NCBI RefSeq assembly: GCF_022179285.1
Contig: NZ_BPQO01000015.1
Location: 62,001-126,000, forward strand
Length of the DNA stretch: 64,000 bases
From: Methylobacterium hispanicum
GTDB taxonomy: Bacteria; Pseudomonadota; Alphaproteobacteria; Rhizobiales; Beijerinckiaceae
Direction of reading: 5' to 3'
The notes beneath the pieces were generated by a model that ran no database searches, was not told the origin of the DNA, and was given only the letters and a program-made list of their open reading frames with translations. Below are positions 1 through 9,123 of the stretch, piece by piece; position 1 is the stretch's first letter, and each line of letters begins with the position of its first letter. The position numbers and the translations under genes are program-made.

Positions 1-196
1 CCGCCAGCACGTACACCCGGATCGCCGAGGACAGGTTCTGCGCCCCGCGGCCCGCGTCGATCGCGCCGATCAGCGCCTGCACCGACTGCCCGCGGGCGCC
101 CGCGATCTCGCGCAGCGCCTCCCAGAACGGCTCCTCCAGGGAGACGCTGGTCGGGTGGCCGGCGATCATCACCGAGCGCTTGCGGACGCCGCTCAC
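1..196 (-). CDS. Ribbon-helix-helix DNA-binding protein (RHH_4 type), 3' end outside the window
   Basis: Only the first 65 codons are visible; the gene runs off the left edge. The GTG start at 196 overlaps the stop of the DUF4169 gene by 4 bp (GTGA), so the two are probably translated together. The N-terminus reads KRSVMIAGHPTSVSLE, followed by a helix with PFWEALREIAGARG. This matches the beta strand and first helix of the RHH_4 family found beside fumC in many Alphaproteobacteria. Family members are presumed small dimeric DNA-binding proteins; the target is unknown. Assignment rests on the visible half only. Confidence 0.75.
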   Translation of the reverse strand, partial: MSGVRKRSVMIAGHPTSVSLEEPFWEALREIAGARGQSVQALIGAIDAGRGAQNLSSAIRVYVLA

Positions 197-384
197 GTCG
201 GCGGGTCGTCCCGCTCCAGGCGATGCCCTTCGTGGCGGCTCTCCTCCAGGGACTTGCGCTTCTCCTGAAGGGTCTTCTGCTTCTTCGGGCGGCCGAAGGT
301 CACGCGGTTCTCGGCGGCCCGGGCGTCCTTCTCCGCCTTCTCCCGCGCCTTGCGGACCTGACGCAGGTTGATGATCTCGGCCAT
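193..384 (-). CDS. DUF4169 family protein
   Basis: A 63-residue basic protein starting MAEIINLRQVRKAREKAE, the hallmark of DUF4169. The rest is charged and helical, with a conserved NRVTFGRPK segment near residues 25-33. An in-frame ATG 63 bp upstream would add a low-complexity Arg/Pro leader that family members lack, so the start at 384 is preferred. It lies downstream of fumC in the same direction and overlaps the next gene by GTGA. The biochemical role of the family is unknown; conserved linkage to fumC and an RHH protein suggests a small accessory unit. Confidence 0.85.
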   Translation of the reverse strand: MAEIINLRQVRKAREKAEKDARAAENRVTFGRPKKQKTLQEKRKSLEESRHEGHRLERDDPPT

Positions 385-499
385 CGCGTCCGCCTCCGGG
401 GTATCGGGCCGGCGCGGGAAGCGTCCCCGCGCCGGTCGAATCGTCAATGGGCGCCGATCATGCGGTGCCTGTCACTCGGTATGGACTACTCGGCGCCCA

Positions 500-1909
500 T
501 CACTCGGCGCTGGGGGCCAGCATGGTCTCGGGCCGCACCACGCGCTCGAACTCCTCGTCCGTGACGTAGCCGAGGCGCAGCGCCTCCTCCTTCAGGGTGG
601 TGCCGTTCTTGTGCGCGGTCTTGGCGATCTCGGCGGCCTTGTCGTAGCCGATCGAGGGCGCGAGCGCGGTCACCAGCATCAGCGAGCGGCTCATCAGGTC
701 ACTGATCTTGTCCTCGTTGGCCTTGATGCCGACGACACAGTTGTCGGCGAAGCTCACCGCGGCGTCCGCGAGCAGCCGCACCGATTGCAGCACCGCGTTG
801 GCGATCACCGGCTTGAACACGTTGAGCTCGAAATTGCCCTGAGAGCCCGCGAACGAAACGGTGGTGCCGTTGCCGATCACCTGGGCGCAGACCATCGTCA
901 GCGCCTCGCACTGGGTCGGGTTGACCTTGCCGGGCATGATCGAGGAGCCGGGCTCGTTCTCAGGCAGCGACAACTCGCCCAGCCCCGAGCGCGGGCCCGA
1001 GCCCAGGAAGCGGATGTCCTGGGCGATCTTGAACAGGCCGGCGGCGAGCGCCGAGAGCGCCCCTTGCGTGAACACCAGCGCGTCGTGGGTGGCCAGCGCC
1101 TCGAACTTGTTCTCGGCGGAGGTGAAGGGGAGCCCCGTGAGCTCCGCGACCTTGGCGGCGAATTTTTCCGCGAATTCGGGATGCGCGTTGAGGCCGGTGC
1201 CGACGGCGGTGCCGCCCTGCGCCAGCGCCAGAACGCCCGGAAGGGTCGCCGCGACGCGCGAGCCGCCGAGCGCGACCTGGGCGACGTAGCCGGAGAATTC
1301 CTGTCCGAGCGAGACGGGGGTCGCGTCCTGCAGGTGGGTGCGGCCGATCTTGACGATGCTCTCGAAAGCCTTCGCCTTGGCGTCCAGCGCGCCGTGCAGG
1401 TGCGAGAGGGCGGGCAGCAGCCGCTCCTGGATCTCGCGGGCCACCGCGATGTGCATCGCGGTCGGGAAGGTGTCGTTCGAGGACTGGCCGCGGTTGCAAT
1501 GGTCGTTCGGGTGGACCGGCGACTTGCCGCCGCGCTGGCCGCCGAGCCGCTCGTTGGCGAGGCTCGCGATCACCTCGTTGGCGTTCATGTTGGACTGCGT
1601 GCCCGAGCCCGTCTGCCAGACGACCAGCGGGAACTCGTCGTCGTGCTGGCCGGCCACCACCTCGGCGGCGGATTGGGCGATCGCGTCGGCGATCTTCGGG
1701 TCGAGGGCGCCCAGATCCTTGTTCACCAGGGCGGCGGCCTGCTTGACGATGCCCAGCGCGTGGACGAGCGGCGCGGGCATGTGCTCGGTGCCGATCTTGA
1801 AGTTCTGGATCGAGCGCTGCGTCTGCGCGCCCCAGTACCGGTGGGCCGGAACCTCGATCGGCCCGAACGTGTCGGATTCCGTGCGGGTGGCGGTCTCGGT
1901 GGGCGACAT
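500..1909 (-). CDS. fumC: Class II fumarate hydratase
   Basis: 469 residues, the normal length for oxygen-stable class II fumarase, which interconverts fumarate and L-malate in the TCA cycle in the cytosol. The N-terminal [21 protein letters not shown] block, the central [14 protein letters not shown]-type block (here [11 protein letters not shown]) and the superfamily signature [13 protein letters not shown] near residue 321 are all intact. ATG at 1909 gives [12 protein letters not shown]; the frame stays open upstream, but the extra residues are low-complexity and overlap the divergent promoter region. DUF4169 and the RHH gene follow on the same strand after about 115 bp. Confidence 0.97.
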   Translation of the reverse strand: MSPTETATRTESDTFGPIEVPAHRYWGAQTQRSIQNFKIGTEHMPAPLVHALGIVKQAAALVNKDLGALDPKIADAIAQSAAEVVAGQHDDEFPLVVWQTGSGTQSNMNANEVIASLANERLGGQRGGKSPVHPNDHCNRGQSSNDTFPTAMHIAVAREIQERLLPALSHLHGALDAKAKAFESIVKIGRTHLQDATPVSLGQEFSGYVAQVALGGSRVAATLPGVLALAQGGTAVGTGLNAHPEFAEKFAAKVAELTGLPFTSAENKFEALATHDALVFTQGALSALAAGLFKIAQDIRFLGSGPRSGLGELSLPENEPGSSIMPGKVNPTQCEALTMVCAQVIGNGTTVSFAGSQGNFELNVFKPVIANAVLQSVRLLADAAVSFADNCVVGIKANEDKISDLMSRSLMLVTALAPSIGYDKAAEIAKTAHKNGTTLKEEALRLGYVTDEEFERVVRPETMLAPSAE

Positions 1910-2039
1910 CGTGGCCTCTACGTCTGGTGCAGTGCGGGACCTACTTAGCGAAGGCCGGGCCGAAACGCGAACCTGCCGCGCGGCCGTCCTGACAATCCGC
2001 GCGGGCTGTCGCCGCGCCCCCGGAACCTCACGGGACACC

Positions 2040-3440
2040 ATGCCGACGATCGCCGAGACCGCGCCGGAGACGGCGCCGAGGACCCGCTTCCGCCCCGCCG
2101 TGCCCCGCCCGCGGCGCACGCCGATGGGGCTCATCGACTTCCTGCGGGCCGCGCGGGCCAACCCGCTCACCACCTGGATGGAGGAGCACTTCACCCTGCC
2201 GCTGTTGGCGGGGGACGGCGTGCTCGGGCGCGTCACCGTGGTGAGCGAGCCGGGCCTGATCCGCCACGTCCTGGTCGAGAACGCGGGCGCCTACCGCAAG
2301 GACGACCTGCAGCGGCGCGTGCTGGCGCCGGGCCTCGGCGAGGGCCTGCTGACGGCGGAGGGCGACGATTGGCGGCTGCAGCGGCGCACGCTCGCCCCGC
2401 TCTTCTCCGCCCGCACGGTGCGGGGCTTCGAGGCGGCGATGAACGCGGCCGGCGCGCGGCTGGCCCGGCGCCTCGTGCGGCGCGTCGGCAGCCAAGTCGA
2501 CGTCGCGCAGGAGATGGCCCGCGTCACCCTCGACGTGCTGGAGCGGACGATCTTCACCCACGGGCCGCAGAACGATCCGGACGCGCTGGCCCGCGCCATC
2601 ACGCGCTTCCTCGAATCGGTCGGGCCGATCGACCCGCTCGACGTGTTCGGCGTGCCCGCCTTCGTGCCGCGGATCGGGCGCCTGCGGGCGCGGCCGGCGC
2701 TACGCTACTTCGCCGAGGTGGTGGACGGGCTGATCGAGCACCGTCGCGCCGTCATGGCGCGGGGCGAGGCGCCGGAAGACCTCCTCACCCTGCTGCTCGC
2801 CGCGCAGGATCCGGAGACGGGGCAGGGCCTCGACGACCTCACGGTGAAGGCCAACATCGTCACCTTCATCGCCGCCGGCCACGAGACCACCGCCAACGCG
2901 CTGACCTGGGCGCTCTACTGCCTGTCGCAGGACGGGGCTTCGCTCGCGCGCCTCGAAGAGGAGGTGGATGCCGCCGCCGACCCGGAGGGCAACTTCGCCG
3001 CCGAGCGCCTGCCCTTCGCCAAGGCGGTGATCGAGGAGGCGCTGCGCCTGTTCCCGCCCGCCGCCATCATCAGCCGGCAGGCGCTGAAGGAGGACCGGCT
3101 CGGCCGCGTGAAGATACCGCGCGGCTCGCTGGTGATGGTCTCTCCTTACGTGCTCCACCGCCACCGGGCGCTGTGGGAGGACCCCGACGCCTTCGTGCCG
3201 GAGCGCTTCCTGGGAGAGGCCCGCGCGGCGATCCCGCGCTTCGCCTACCTGCCCTTCGGGGCGGGGCCGCGCGTCTGCATCGGCCAGAGCTTCTCCCTGC
3301 AGGAGGCGGTGATCGTGCTGGCCCACATGGTGCGGGCGGTGCGCCTGGCCCTGCCCGCCGACCATCCGCCGGTCACGCCGGTGCAGCGCGTGACCGTGCG
3401 GCCGGGCGAGGGCCTGCGCATGGCGGCCGTCCGGCGCTGA
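2040..3440 (+). CDS. Cytochrome P450
   Basis: 466-residue heme monooxygenase. Visible landmarks in order are the I-helix oxygen-activation motif [10 protein letters not shown] near residue 280, the K-helix EEALR (ExxR) near 333, a PERF segment, and the heme-ligand loop [10 protein letters not shown] with the cysteine near 413. There is no N-terminal membrane anchor, so it should be a soluble bacterial class I enzyme needing a separate ferredoxin and reductase, neither of which is adjacent. ATG at 2040 is preferred; a second ATG (MGLIDF) lies 84 bp downstream. The substrate cannot be read from the sequence. It is divergent from fumC and convergent with modC. Confidence 0.93.
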   Translation: MPTIAETAPETAPRTRFRPAVPRPRRTPMGLIDFLRAARANPLTTWMEEHFTLPLLAGDGVLGRVTVVSEPGLIRHVLVENAGAYRKDDLQRRVLAPGLGEGLLTAEGDDWRLQRRTLAPLFSARTVRGFEAAMNAAGARLARRLVRRVGSQVDVAQEMARVTLDVLERTIFTHGPQNDPDALARAITRFLESVGPIDPLDVFGVPAFVPRIGRLRARPALRYFAEVVDGLIEHRRAVMARGEAPEDLLTLLLAAQDPETGQGLDDLTVKANIVTFIAAGHETTANALTWALYCLSQDGASLARLEEEVDAAADPEGNFAAERLPFAKAVIEEALRLFPPAAIISRQALKEDRLGRVKIPRGSLVMVSPYVLHRHRALWEDPDAFVPERFLGEARAAIPRFAYLPFGAGPRVCIGQSFSLQEAVIVLAHMVRAVRLALPADHPPVTPVQRVTVRPGEGLRMAAVRR

Positions 3441-3455
3441 GGACCCGGCCGGGCC

Positions 3456-4565
3456 TCAGGGCGCGGCCGCCGCACCGTGGGGCGGGCCCTCGACCAGGGC
3501 GACGCTCTTCACCGCCGCGAAGACCGGCAGTCCGGGCCTGAGGCCCATCTCGGCGAGCGAGCGGCGGGTCAGCCGCACCACCAGGGCCGCGCCGCCGCAA
3601 TCCAGGCGAACCTCGGTGCCGGGGTCGCCGGGCGCGGCCGCGCCGATCTCCGCGACCGTGCCGGCCAGCACGTTGAGCGCGCTCGTGCCCTCGGGTCGGG
3701 CGAGGCTGAGGGTCACGTCGCGGGCCGAGACGAGGATGCGCAAGGGGGCGCCCACGGCCCGGTCGAGGAGCGGCACGTGGAGCGGGCCGGCCGCCGTGGC
3801 GAGCCGCGTCAGCGCGAAGGCCGGATCGTGCGCCTCCACCCGGCCGGCGAGCACCGCCCCGGCCTCGCGGGCGGCGCGCAGCGGCGCGACGTCGAGGCGC
3901 GCGCTGAGCGTGTCCACGGGCCCGCTGGCGACGACGCGTCCCGCCTCCAGGACCACCACCCGGTCGGCGAGCCGCACGATCTCCGGCAGGGCGTGGGAGA
4001 CGTAGAGGATCGGCACGCGGCCGAGATCGCGCAGCCGCTCGAGGAAGGGCAGGATCTCGGCCTTGCGGGCCTCGTCCAGCGCCGCCAGAGGCTCGTCCAT
4101 CAGGAGGAGGCGGGGCCGCGCCAGCAGCGCACGGCCGATCGCCACCCGCTGCCGCTCGCCGCCGGAGAGCCCGGCCGGGCGGCGCGCGAGAAGGTGGCCG
4201 ATGCCCAGCAGATCGACCACCTCCGCGAAGCCGATCCCGTCGGCCGCGCGCGCGAGACGGCGGCCGAACAGCAGGTTGGCGGAGACGTCGAGATGCGGGA
4301 ACAGCCGGCTCTCCTGGAAGACGTAGCCGATGCGGCGGCGGTGCGGCGGCACGAAGCGCCGCGCGTCCGTGTCCACCAGCACCGCGCCGTCGAGGACGAC
4401 GCGGCCCCGCTCGGGGCGCACGAGGCCCGCGACGATGTCGACCAGCGTGGTCTTGCCCGAGCCCGAGCGCCCGAACAGGGCCGTGACCCCGCCCTCGGCC
4501 TCGAAGTTCGCGTCGAGCCGGAAGGCGCCCTGGCGGTGCGCGACCGTGACCGCGAGGCCGCTCAC
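3456..4565 (-). CDS. modC: Molybdate ABC transporter, ATP-binding subunit
   Basis: 369 residues. Walker A is GRSGSGKT near residues 32-39, the ABC signature is LSGGERQRVAIGRALL near 133, and Walker B is LLLMDEPLAALDE near 152. The C-terminal third, from about residue 290, is a Mop/TOBE-type domain (SALNVLAGTVAEIG), which binds oxyanion and marks this as ModC rather than a sulfate or iron ATPase. GTG start at 4565 overlaps the modB stop (GTGA), and modB overlaps modA in the same way, so modABC is one tightly coupled transcript. The protein works on the inner face of the membrane to energise molybdate uptake. Confidence 0.95.
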   Translation of the reverse strand: MSGLAVTVAHRQGAFRLDANFEAEGGVTALFGRSGSGKTTLVDIVAGLVRPERGRVVLDGAVLVDTDARRFVPPHRRRIGYVFQESRLFPHLDVSANLLFGRRLARAADGIGFAEVVDLLGIGHLLARRPAGLSGGERQRVAIGRALLARPRLLLMDEPLAALDEARKAEILPFLERLRDLGRVPILYVSHALPEIVRLADRVVVLEAGRVVASGPVDTLSARLDVAPLRAAREAGAVLAGRVEAHDPAFALTRLATAAGPLHVPLLDRAVGAPLRILVSARDVTLSLARPEGTSALNVLAGTVAEIGAAAPGDPGTEVRLDCGGAALVVRLTRRSLAEMGLRPGLPVFAAVKSVALVEGPPHGAAAAP

Positions 4566-5266
4566 GCGGCGAGCCGGCGGGCGACGCCGCGGGCGAGGAT
4601 CTCGGAGAGGAGGAGGGCGCTCATCGAGACGACGATCGAGATGAGGGCCAGGCGCATCGCCCCGGCCTCGCCGCCCGGCACCTGGGTGAGGGCGTAGATC
4701 GCCGAGGGCAGGGTCTGGGTCTCGCCGGGAATGTTCGACACGAAGGTGATGGTGGCGCCGAATTCACCCATCGCCTTGGCGAAGCAGAGCACGAGCCCCG
4801 CGAGGATCCCGGGCAGGATCAGCGGCAGGGTGACCTGGGCGAAGACCTGCGGCGGGCTGGCCCCGAGAGTGGCCGCGGCCTGCTCCAGCTTGGAATCGAC
4901 CGCCTCGATCGACAGGCGGATGGCGCGCACCAGCAAGGGAAAGCCCATCACCGCGCAGGCCAGCGCCGCCCCCGTCCAGCGGAACGCGAGGACGATGCCG
5001 AACTCGGCGAGCACGCTGCCCACGGGTCCGCGCCGCCCGAAGGCGAGGAGCAGCAGGTAGCCGGTCACGACCGGCGGCAGGACGAGGGGCAGGTGGACCG
5101 CCATGTCGAGGAGCGTCTTGCCCCAGAACCGCCCTCGGGCGAGCAGGTAGGCCACGCCGAGCCCGAGCGGCAGGCTCGCCAGCGTGCCGGTGCCGGCCAC
5201 CAGCAGGCTGAGGCGCAGCGCCTGCCACTCCTCTGGTGTCAGCCAGTTCGTCACGGCATCGGTCAC
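4562..5266 (-). CDS. modB: Molybdate ABC transporter, permease subunit
   Basis: 234-residue integral membrane protein with about five hydrophobic segments and the binding-protein-dependent permease EAA-type loop, here EQAAATLGASPPQVFAQVTL, which docks onto ModC. The closing segment GEFGATITFVSNIPGETQTL is characteristic of ModB. The start is taken as the GTG at 5266, which overlaps the modA stop as GTGA. The frame runs far upstream but reads as Arg/Pro/Gly-rich noise over modA. It lies between modA and modC. Confidence 0.95.
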   Translation of the reverse strand: MTDAVTNWLTPEEWQALRLSLLVAGTGTLASLPLGLGVAYLLARGRFWGKTLLDMAVHLPLVLPPVVTGYLLLLAFGRRGPVGSVLAEFGIVLAFRWTGAALACAVMGFPLLVRAIRLSIEAVDSKLEQAAATLGASPPQVFAQVTLPLILPGILAGLVLCFAKAMGEFGATITFVSNIPGETQTLPSAIYALTQVPGGEAGAMRLALISIVVSMSALLLSEILARGVARRLAA

Positions 5267-6060
5267 GGCCGGGCGGTGGCGGAGCGGTTCAGCACCGTGA
5301 AGCCCTGGCGCTCGAAGGCGGCCTTGGCGGTGGGCCCGCGCAGGTAGGCGAGGAGGCCCGCGGCGTCGGGATTGGCCGAATCCCGCGTCAGCGCGACGGG
5401 GTAGACGATCGGCGGGTGGCTGTCGGCCGGAAAGGTCGCGACGATCCTGACGTTGGCGTCCGCCGCCGCGTCGGTGGCGTAGACGATGCCGAGCGGGGCC
5501 TCGCCCCGCGAGACGAGGAGCAGGGCGGCGCGCACGCTCTCTCCTTGCGCCACCCGGTCCTTCACCCCGGCCCAGGCGCCGAGCTTCTCCAGGGCCGCCT
5601 TGCCGTACTTGCCGGCCGGCACTGCCGCGACGTTGCCCATGGCGAGGCGCCCCTGTCCGAGCGCGCCCGCGAGATCGAGGCCGGGGCCCATCCGCACCTC
5701 GGCCCGCGAGGCCTTCGGGGCGATCAGCACGATGCTGTTGGTCAGCAGCGAGACCCGGCTGTCGGGCCGGATGAGGTTCTGCTTGGCGAGATGGTCCATC
5801 CAGTCGAGGTCGGCCGAGAAGAACAGGTCCGCGGGCGCGCCCTGCTCGATCTGCTTCGCGAGCGTGTTCGAGGCGGCGTAGGAGATCCGCGGGGCCGGCT
5901 TGCCCTCCCGCGCGTAGGAGCCCGCGATGTCGTCGAGCGCGTTCTTCAGGCTCGCGGCGGCGAAGACGGTCGGGGGCTCGGCCGCCTGCGCCGGCATGGC
6001 TGCCAGGAGCGTGCCGGACACGAGGCCGGCCAGGAAGCGGGCGCGGGTTGTCGTACGCAT
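5263..6060 (-). CDS. modA: Molybdate ABC transporter, periplasmic substrate-binding protein
   Basis: 265 residues with a clear Sec signal peptide (MRTTTRARFLAGLVSGTLL, cleavage likely after PAQA). The mature protein begins with VFAAASLKNALDDIA, the ModA block in which serine and alanine backbone groups bind tetrahedral oxyanion. SYAASNTLAKQIEQGAPADLF and the later PIVYPVAL segment also match the family. It captures molybdate (and tungstate) in the periplasm and delivers it to ModB. First gene of modABC; a divergent ModE-type regulator lies about 100 bp upstream. Confidence 0.95.
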   Translation of the reverse strand: MRTTTRARFLAGLVSGTLLAAMPAQAAEPPTVFAAASLKNALDDIAGSYAREGKPAPRISYAASNTLAKQIEQGAPADLFFSADLDWMDHLAKQNLIRPDSRVSLLTNSIVLIAPKASRAEVRMGPGLDLAGALGQGRLAMGNVAAVPAGKYGKAALEKLGAWAGVKDRVAQGESVRAALLLVSRGEAPLGIVYATDAAADANVRIVATFPADSHPPIVYPVALTRDSANPDAAGLLAYLRGPTAKAAFERQGFTVLNRSATARP

Positions 6061-6113
6061 GCGGATCCGTCCTCGAGATCCCGGAGCGGCGTCCAGCCGG
6101 GCCGCCGTCCTGC

Positions 6114-6135
6114 GCTATATACCGTCGAGCATAGC
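6114..6135. promoter_or_regulatory. Candidate ModE operator (degenerate Mo-box)
   Basis: GCTAT at 6114-6118 and ATAGC at 6131-6135 form an inverted repeat with a 12-nt spacer; the left half continues as TATA. Mo-boxes bound by ModE are dyads with TATA-containing half sites around modA promoters. The position, midway between modA and the divergent modE-like gene, fits. The right half is short, so this is a candidate only. Confidence 0.4.
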
Positions 6136-6162
6136 CTCGGCCAGGGGCACCGCGGAGGCACG

Positions 6163-6561
6163 ATGGCCCGTCTGAGCATCCGGATCGATCTCGGGCCCGA
6201 CCACCGGGTCGGTCCCGGCAAGGTGCGCCTCCTCGAGGCCGTGGCCGAGCACGGCTCCATCTCGGCCGCGGGCCGGGCGCTCGGCATGTCGTACCGGCGC
6301 GCCTGGACCCTGATCGAGGCACTGAACGCAGGGTTCGGCCGGCCCGTGGTGGAGACGCAGGCCGGCGGCCGGGCCGGCGGCGGGGCGCGGCTCTCGGCCC
6401 TCGGCGCCGCGCTCGTGGCGGATTACCGGGCGATCGAGCGCGCGGCCGAGCGGGCCGCCGGCCCCGTCCTCGCCCGGCTCGCACCGCCCGCGGGACCCTC
6501 GGGGGCCGAGGAGCCGCGGCCGCCGCGACCGCGGCGTTCGGGTCCGGCAGGAAAGCCTTAA
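6163..6561 (+). CDS. Short ModE-type transcriptional regulator (HTH domain only)
   Basis: 132 residues. The winged helix-turn-helix of the LysR/ModE type fills residues 1-90: RLLEAVAEHGSISAAGRALG then MSYRRAWTLIEALN and a GGARLSALGAALV wing. Full-length ModE has one or two C-terminal Mop domains for molybdate sensing; these are absent, and the last 30 residues are Pro/Arg-rich. Divergent from modABC, with a candidate dyad in between, so it probably represses or tunes that operon. How it would sense molybdate without a Mop domain is open; some alphaproteobacterial regulators of this length exist. Confidence 0.85.
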   Translation: MARLSIRIDLGPDHRVGPGKVRLLEAVAEHGSISAAGRALGMSYRRAWTLIEALNAGFGRPVVETQAGGRAGGGARLSALGAALVADYRAIERAAERAAGPVLARLAPPAGPSGAEEPRPPRPRRSGPAGKP

Positions 6562-6645
6562 CCCTGTGTGCGGGATGCCGCGTGTCATAAGGGAACTCTT
6601 CGTCCCGGAGTTGTAAGCCCGACCCGTGGGTCGGGAGCCGCCGCC

Positions 6646-7754
6646 ATGCAGATAGACCTTGCGACGCTCTGGTATCTGACCATCGGGACGCTGCTCGTCT
6701 CCGCGGCGCTGACGCTGTGGGAGCGGCAGGCCCATCCGCGGCGGTCGCGCGAGCTCGGGGTCTGGGCGGGGGCCTGCGCGGTCTTCGCGCTGGGCTGCGT
6801 CGTCGCGATGAACCGCCACCGGTTTCCCGGTGCGGGCGGGGGAGCGCTGACCAACCTCCTGATGGTGCTGGGCTACCTGATGGTGCGGCACGGCGTGGTC
6901 AGCCTCGACGGCCCGGCGCGCTTCCGGGGCTCGGCCGCGGCACTGGTCGTCCTGGCCCTGGCCTGGGCGGTCGCGGGCGTGCATTTCGAGGCGGCGTTCT
7001 GGAACCACGTCTCCGCGCTGCCGATCGCCCTGGCCTGCGGGCTGACCGCCTGGGCCCTCCTGCGCAGCCGCACGGTCCGGGGCCTGCGCTCGCGGCCGGT
7101 CGCGGTGGCGGTCTCGGCCGGACACGGGGTGTTCTACGTCCTGCGCGGGCTGGTCGCGCCCGTTCTCGTCGAGCGCTACGGGCCGAGCCTGCTGCCGGTC
7201 CTTGCCAAGGTCACGATGTGCTGGTGCGCGAGGAGGCGCAGGCACAGCTCCTGGCGGCGTCCCGGACCGATTTCCTCACCGGCCTCGCCAACCGTCAGGG
7301 ATTCTTCGAGCAGGGCGCACGGATGCTCGCGGAGCGGGCGGCGGAGCGTCCGGCCGCGCTCCTCGCCTTCGATCTCGACCACTTCAAGAGCATCAACGAC
7401 CGTCACGGGCACGCCGCGGGCGACGCGGTGCTCGCCCTGTTCGCCCGCGTCGCCCGGGACGCGGCGGGGCCGGAGGCTCTGGTGGTCCGCCTGGGCGGCG
7501 AGGAGTTCGCCGCCCTCCTGCCGGGTCGGGGCGCCCCCGCGGCGCGGCAGGTCGGCGAGGAGATCGCGCGGCGCTTCGCGGAGGCCGCCGCGCACCGCGA
7601 CGGGCCCGGCATCCGGGCGACCGTCAGCGTCGGCCTGGCGGAGGCGGGGCCCGAGCGCGGCGATCTGCCGGCCCTGCTCTCGGCCGCCGACCGTGCCCTC
7701 TACCGGGCGAAGGCGGCCGGCCGGAACCGCGTCGAGGTCGCTGCGGCGGCCTGA
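6646..7754 (+). pseudogene. Membrane-bound diguanylate cyclase (GGDEF) gene interrupted by a frameshift
   Basis: Two frames together make one protein of about 369 residues. The first (from ATG 6646, MQIDLATLWYL) encodes five to six transmembrane helices up to about 7218. The second begins LVREEAQAQLLAASRTDFL near 7221 and encodes a complete GGDEF domain: DFLTGLANR, FDLDHFKSINDRHGHAAGD, and the active-site loop RLGGEEFAALLPG. The switch fits loss of one base (or gain of two) around 7219. No RxxD inhibitory site precedes GGEEF. If the shift is real the cyclase is not made from the normal start; if it is a sequencing error the gene would be a functional c-di-GMP synthase. It ends 5 bp before convergent allA. 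Confidence 0.85.
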
Positions 7755-7759
7755 AGGCG

Positions 7760-8275
7760 TCAGGCGCCCTCAGGCCCCTCCGGCAGCGTCACGGTCCAGG
7801 GCTCCGCGTAGACGTGTTCCTCGAGATTCACGCCCGGGCCCCCGCGGTCGATCACCAGGAAGTCCTGGGGCGCACCGAAGGGCGTGAGCACGCCGTGCCA
7901 CGTGCCCACGGCGTAGCAGACGCCCTGGCCCGGCGCGGTGAGGAAGGCCTGGGGCCGGCCCGGCCTTCCCCCCTCGTCGGGACAGACCACGACGAGGAAC
8001 GGCGACGCGTCGAGCGGCACGAAGGCCTGGGCGCCCAGCGGGTGGCGCTCGACGAGGCTGAACACCAGGGGCACCGGGTAGGGCTCGGCCTCGACATGGC
8101 CGATCACCACGGTGCTCTCCGCGCCCACCACCGGCACCGTGGCGAGGTCGTGGAAGCGGCGCGCCCGGCCGGCGTTCATCGGGCGCGGGGCAACCCTGGA
8201 CTTGTCGATCACCGCGCCGAAGGGCGCGAAGGCTTCCGCGCTGAGGGCCTGCGCGACGAGGATCCTGTCGCTCAC
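7760..8275 (-). CDS. allA: Ureidoglycolate lyase
   Basis: 171 residues, the usual AllA length. It splits (S)-ureidoglycolate into glyoxylate and urea, the last step of the ureide pathway. The cupin-like barrel shows FGAVIDKS near the N-terminus, VVIGHVEAEPYPVPL centrally, and the conserved AVGTWHGVLTPFG block with the histidine near the C-terminal third. GTG start at 8275 overlaps the allE stop (GTGA). The frame is open far upstream over allE and puuE but makes no sense there. Last gene of the puuE-allE-allA set. Confidence 0.93.
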   Translation of the reverse strand: MSDRILVAQALSAEAFAPFGAVIDKSRVAPRPMNAGRARRFHDLATVPVVGAESTVVIGHVEAEPYPVPLVFSLVERHPLGAQAFVPLDASPFLVVVCPDEGGRPGRPQAFLTAPGQGVCYAVGTWHGVLTPFGAPQDFLVIDRGGPGVNLEEHVYAEPWTVTLPEGPEGA

Positions 8276-9108
8276 CGGCCGAGCCCGCGGGGCCGGAGGG
8301 CGGCGTGGCGGTTCACGTCCTTGTAGAGCAGGTATCGGAAGGGGCCGGGCCCGCCCGCGTAGCAGGCCTGCGGGCAGAAGGCGCGCAGCCACATGAAGTC
8401 GCCGGCCTCGACCTCCACCCAGTCGCGGTTGAGCCGGTAGACCGCCTTGCCCTCCAGAACGAACAGGCCGTGCTCCATCACGTGCGTCTCCTCGAATGGG
8501 ATCGAGGCGCCGGGGCGCATGGCGACGATGTTGACGTGCATGTCGTGGCGCACGTCGTCGGAGGCGACGAAGCGGGTGGTGGCCCAGGCGCCGTCCGTGC
8601 CCGGCATGGCGACCGGATCCTCGCGGCTCTCGTGGGTGACGAAGCTCTCGGGCGCCTCGATCCCCGGCACCCGCTCGTAGGCCTTGCGGATCCAGTGGAA
8701 GCGGGCGGTGCCCTCCGCGTTGCGCAGGGACCACGCGGCGCCGGGCGCGAGGTAGACGTAGCTGCCGGGGCGCAGGCCGTGCTCGTGGCCGTCGAGGGTC
8801 AGGCTCGGGCGCCCCTCGACGACGAAGAGCACGCCCTCGGCCTCCGGATCGGGCTCCGGCTGCCGGCTGCCGCCGCCGGGCGCGACCTCCATGAGGGACT
8901 GCGCGAAGGTCTCCGAGAAGCCGGAGAGCGGGCGCGACAGCATCCAGGCGCGGGTGCCCTCCCAGAAGGGCAGGACCGAGGTGACGATGTCGCTCATCAC
9001 GCCCCGCGGGATGACGGCGTAGGCCTCGGTGAACACGGCCCGGCCGGTCATCAGGGCGGTCTGGGGAGGGAGGCCGCCGCAGGGCGGGTTGTAGGGCGAG
9101 GCGGTCAT
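8272..9108 (-). CDS. allE: (S)-ureidoglycine aminohydrolase
   Basis: 278-residue bicupin. It hydrolyses (S)-ureidoglycine, the product of allantoate amidohydrolase, to (S)-ureidoglycolate and ammonia. The N-terminal MTASPYNPPCGGLPPQTAL region and the first cupin half (GVLFVVEGRPSLTLDGH) are followed by the C-terminal Mn-binding cupin with EETHVMEHGLFVLEGKAVY and a WLRAFCPQACYAGG tail. It is coupled to allA by a GTGA overlap and lies 15 bp after puuE. No allantoate amidohydrolase gene (allC) is present in the window, so that step must be encoded elsewhere. Confidence 0.93.
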   Translation of the reverse strand: MTASPYNPPCGGLPPQTALMTGRAVFTEAYAVIPRGVMSDIVTSVLPFWEGTRAWMLSRPLSGFSETFAQSLMEVAPGGGSRQPEPDPEAEGVLFVVEGRPSLTLDGHEHGLRPGSYVYLAPGAAWSLRNAEGTARFHWIRKAYERVPGIEAPESFVTHESREDPVAMPGTDGAWATTRFVASDDVRHDMHVNIVAMRPGASIPFEETHVMEHGLFVLEGKAVYRLNRDWVEVEAGDFMWLRAFCPQACYAGGPGPFRYLLYKDVNRHAALRPRGLGR

Positions 9109-9123
9109 CGGAAGGATCCTCTC

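Noticed and set aside
368-1948. Long open frame antisense to fumC (526 codons)
   Set aside because: Arg/Gly/Leu/His-biased shadow of fumC caused by high GC at third codon positions; no domain, and fumC is certain.
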